A stretch of 13,411 nucleotides of DNA from Actinomycetota bacterium (GTDB lineage Bacteria; Actinomycetota; Thermoleophilia; UBA2241). The DNA lies in the NCBI GenBank assembly GCA_003164655.1, contig PLTW01000167.1, positions 1-13,411 on the forward strand. Reading direction: 5' to 3'. The position numbers and the translations under genes were made by a program. Below are positions 13,101-13,411 of the stretch, piece by piece. Position 1 is the first letter of the stretch; each line of letters starts with the position of its first letter. The notes under the pieces are model-generated. The model made no database searches, was not told where the DNA came from, and saw only the letters and a program-made list of their open reading frames with translations.

Positions 13101-13411
13101 ATGGCCATTGAAAAGATCATTGTTTTGGACGACGATTTGATCGTCCGCAAAAATTTGGAAAATTATCTGCGCCGGCGCCACTTTGACGTGGCCGCCGCCA
13201 GCAGCATTGCCGCCGCGCAGGAATATCTCAGCAAGGACAATTTTGACATGGTGTTTGTGGACGTCCGGCTGCCGGACGGCGACGGCACCGATTTGCTCAA
13301 GGACATCCAGTCCCGCCCGCAAAAGCCGCTGGTGGTGATGATGACCGGTTTTGGCTCCGTGGAGTCCGCCGTGGAATGCATGAAAAATGGCGCGTTTGAT
13401 TATCTCATCAA
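13101..13411 (+). CDS. Response regulator receiver domain, NtrC-type, cut by window end
   Basis: This is the first 103 codons of a two-component response regulator. The receiver has Asp10-Asp11-Asp12 at the acidic pocket (VLDDD), phosphoacceptor Asp54 in VFVDVRLPDGDG, and Thr82 in VMMTGFGSVESAV; the sequence stops at the YLI expected to precede the conserved Lys-Pro. The stretch GSVESAVECMKNGAFDYLI is typical of NtrC-family regulators with sigma-54 AAA+ and DNA-binding domains, but those lie beyond the edge, so a sigma-54 activator is inferred. The ATG at 13101 fits the receiver N-terminus (AIEKIIVLDDD). Its position after the possible FlgN-like gene would fit flagellar or envelope regulation. 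Confidence 0.85.
   Translation, partial: MAIEKIIVLDDDLIVRKNLENYLRRRHFDVAAASSIAAAQEYLSKDNFDMVFVDVRLPDGDGTDLLKDIQSRPQKPLVVMMTGFGSVESAVECMKNGAFDYLI

Noticed and set aside
9340..13411. Right-hand DNA as a genomic island or horizontally acquired element inserted in smc
   Set aside because: No integrase, transposase, tRNA or flanking repeats are seen, and both genes at the breakpoint are truncated, so a chimeric contig is simpler. It remains possible if reads span the join.

Overview
This window looks like two unrelated bacterial genomes joined at about 9,340-9,400. The left part (1 to about 9,370) is very G+C-rich. All its genes lie on the minus strand and read as one housekeeping block. In transcription order they are smc (C-terminal part only), ftsY, a GNAT acetyltransferase, ffh, rpsP, khpA, rimM, trmD, rplS, lepB, rnhB, yraN and comM (cut by the window's left edge). 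This is the conserved SRP/ribosome-maturation neighbourhood. The order trmD-rplS-lepB-rnhB-yraN-comM, the G+C content and the many GTG/TTG starts fit a high-GC actinobacterial-type genome best. That placement is inference, because relatives of this block occur in other phyla.

The right part (about 9,370 to 13,411) has lower G+C and a different codon style, with AT-rich intergenic DNA and mostly plus-strand genes. It holds the C-terminal end of an unidentified protein, a convergent HDOD-domain gene (minus strand), and then a plus-strand run. That run contains a small exported Pro/Ala-rich protein, an exported TPR protein, a small helical protein that may be a FlgN-like chaperone, and the receiver domain of an NtrC-type response regulator cut by the right edge. 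The exported low-complexity proteins and the HDOD/NtrC content suggest a Gram-negative bacterium, possibly Verrucomicrobiota-like (low confidence).

The left genes cooperate in protein targeting (Ffh, FtsY, LepB), ribosome assembly and tRNA modification (S16, L19, RimM, KhpA, TrmD), and genome maintenance (Smc, RNase HII, YraN, ComM). Many are separated by a few bases or overlap. Candidate promoters sit before ffh, rpsP and rplS. The right-hand genes look like an envelope and signalling operon of unknown purpose.

I found no mobile element, CRISPR array, tRNA or rRNA. I did not find a convincing new biological system. The strongest unusual signal is the join itself, which truncates smc, a gene expected to be intact, and places two different compositions side by side. 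The simplest explanation is a chimeric contig, not biology.
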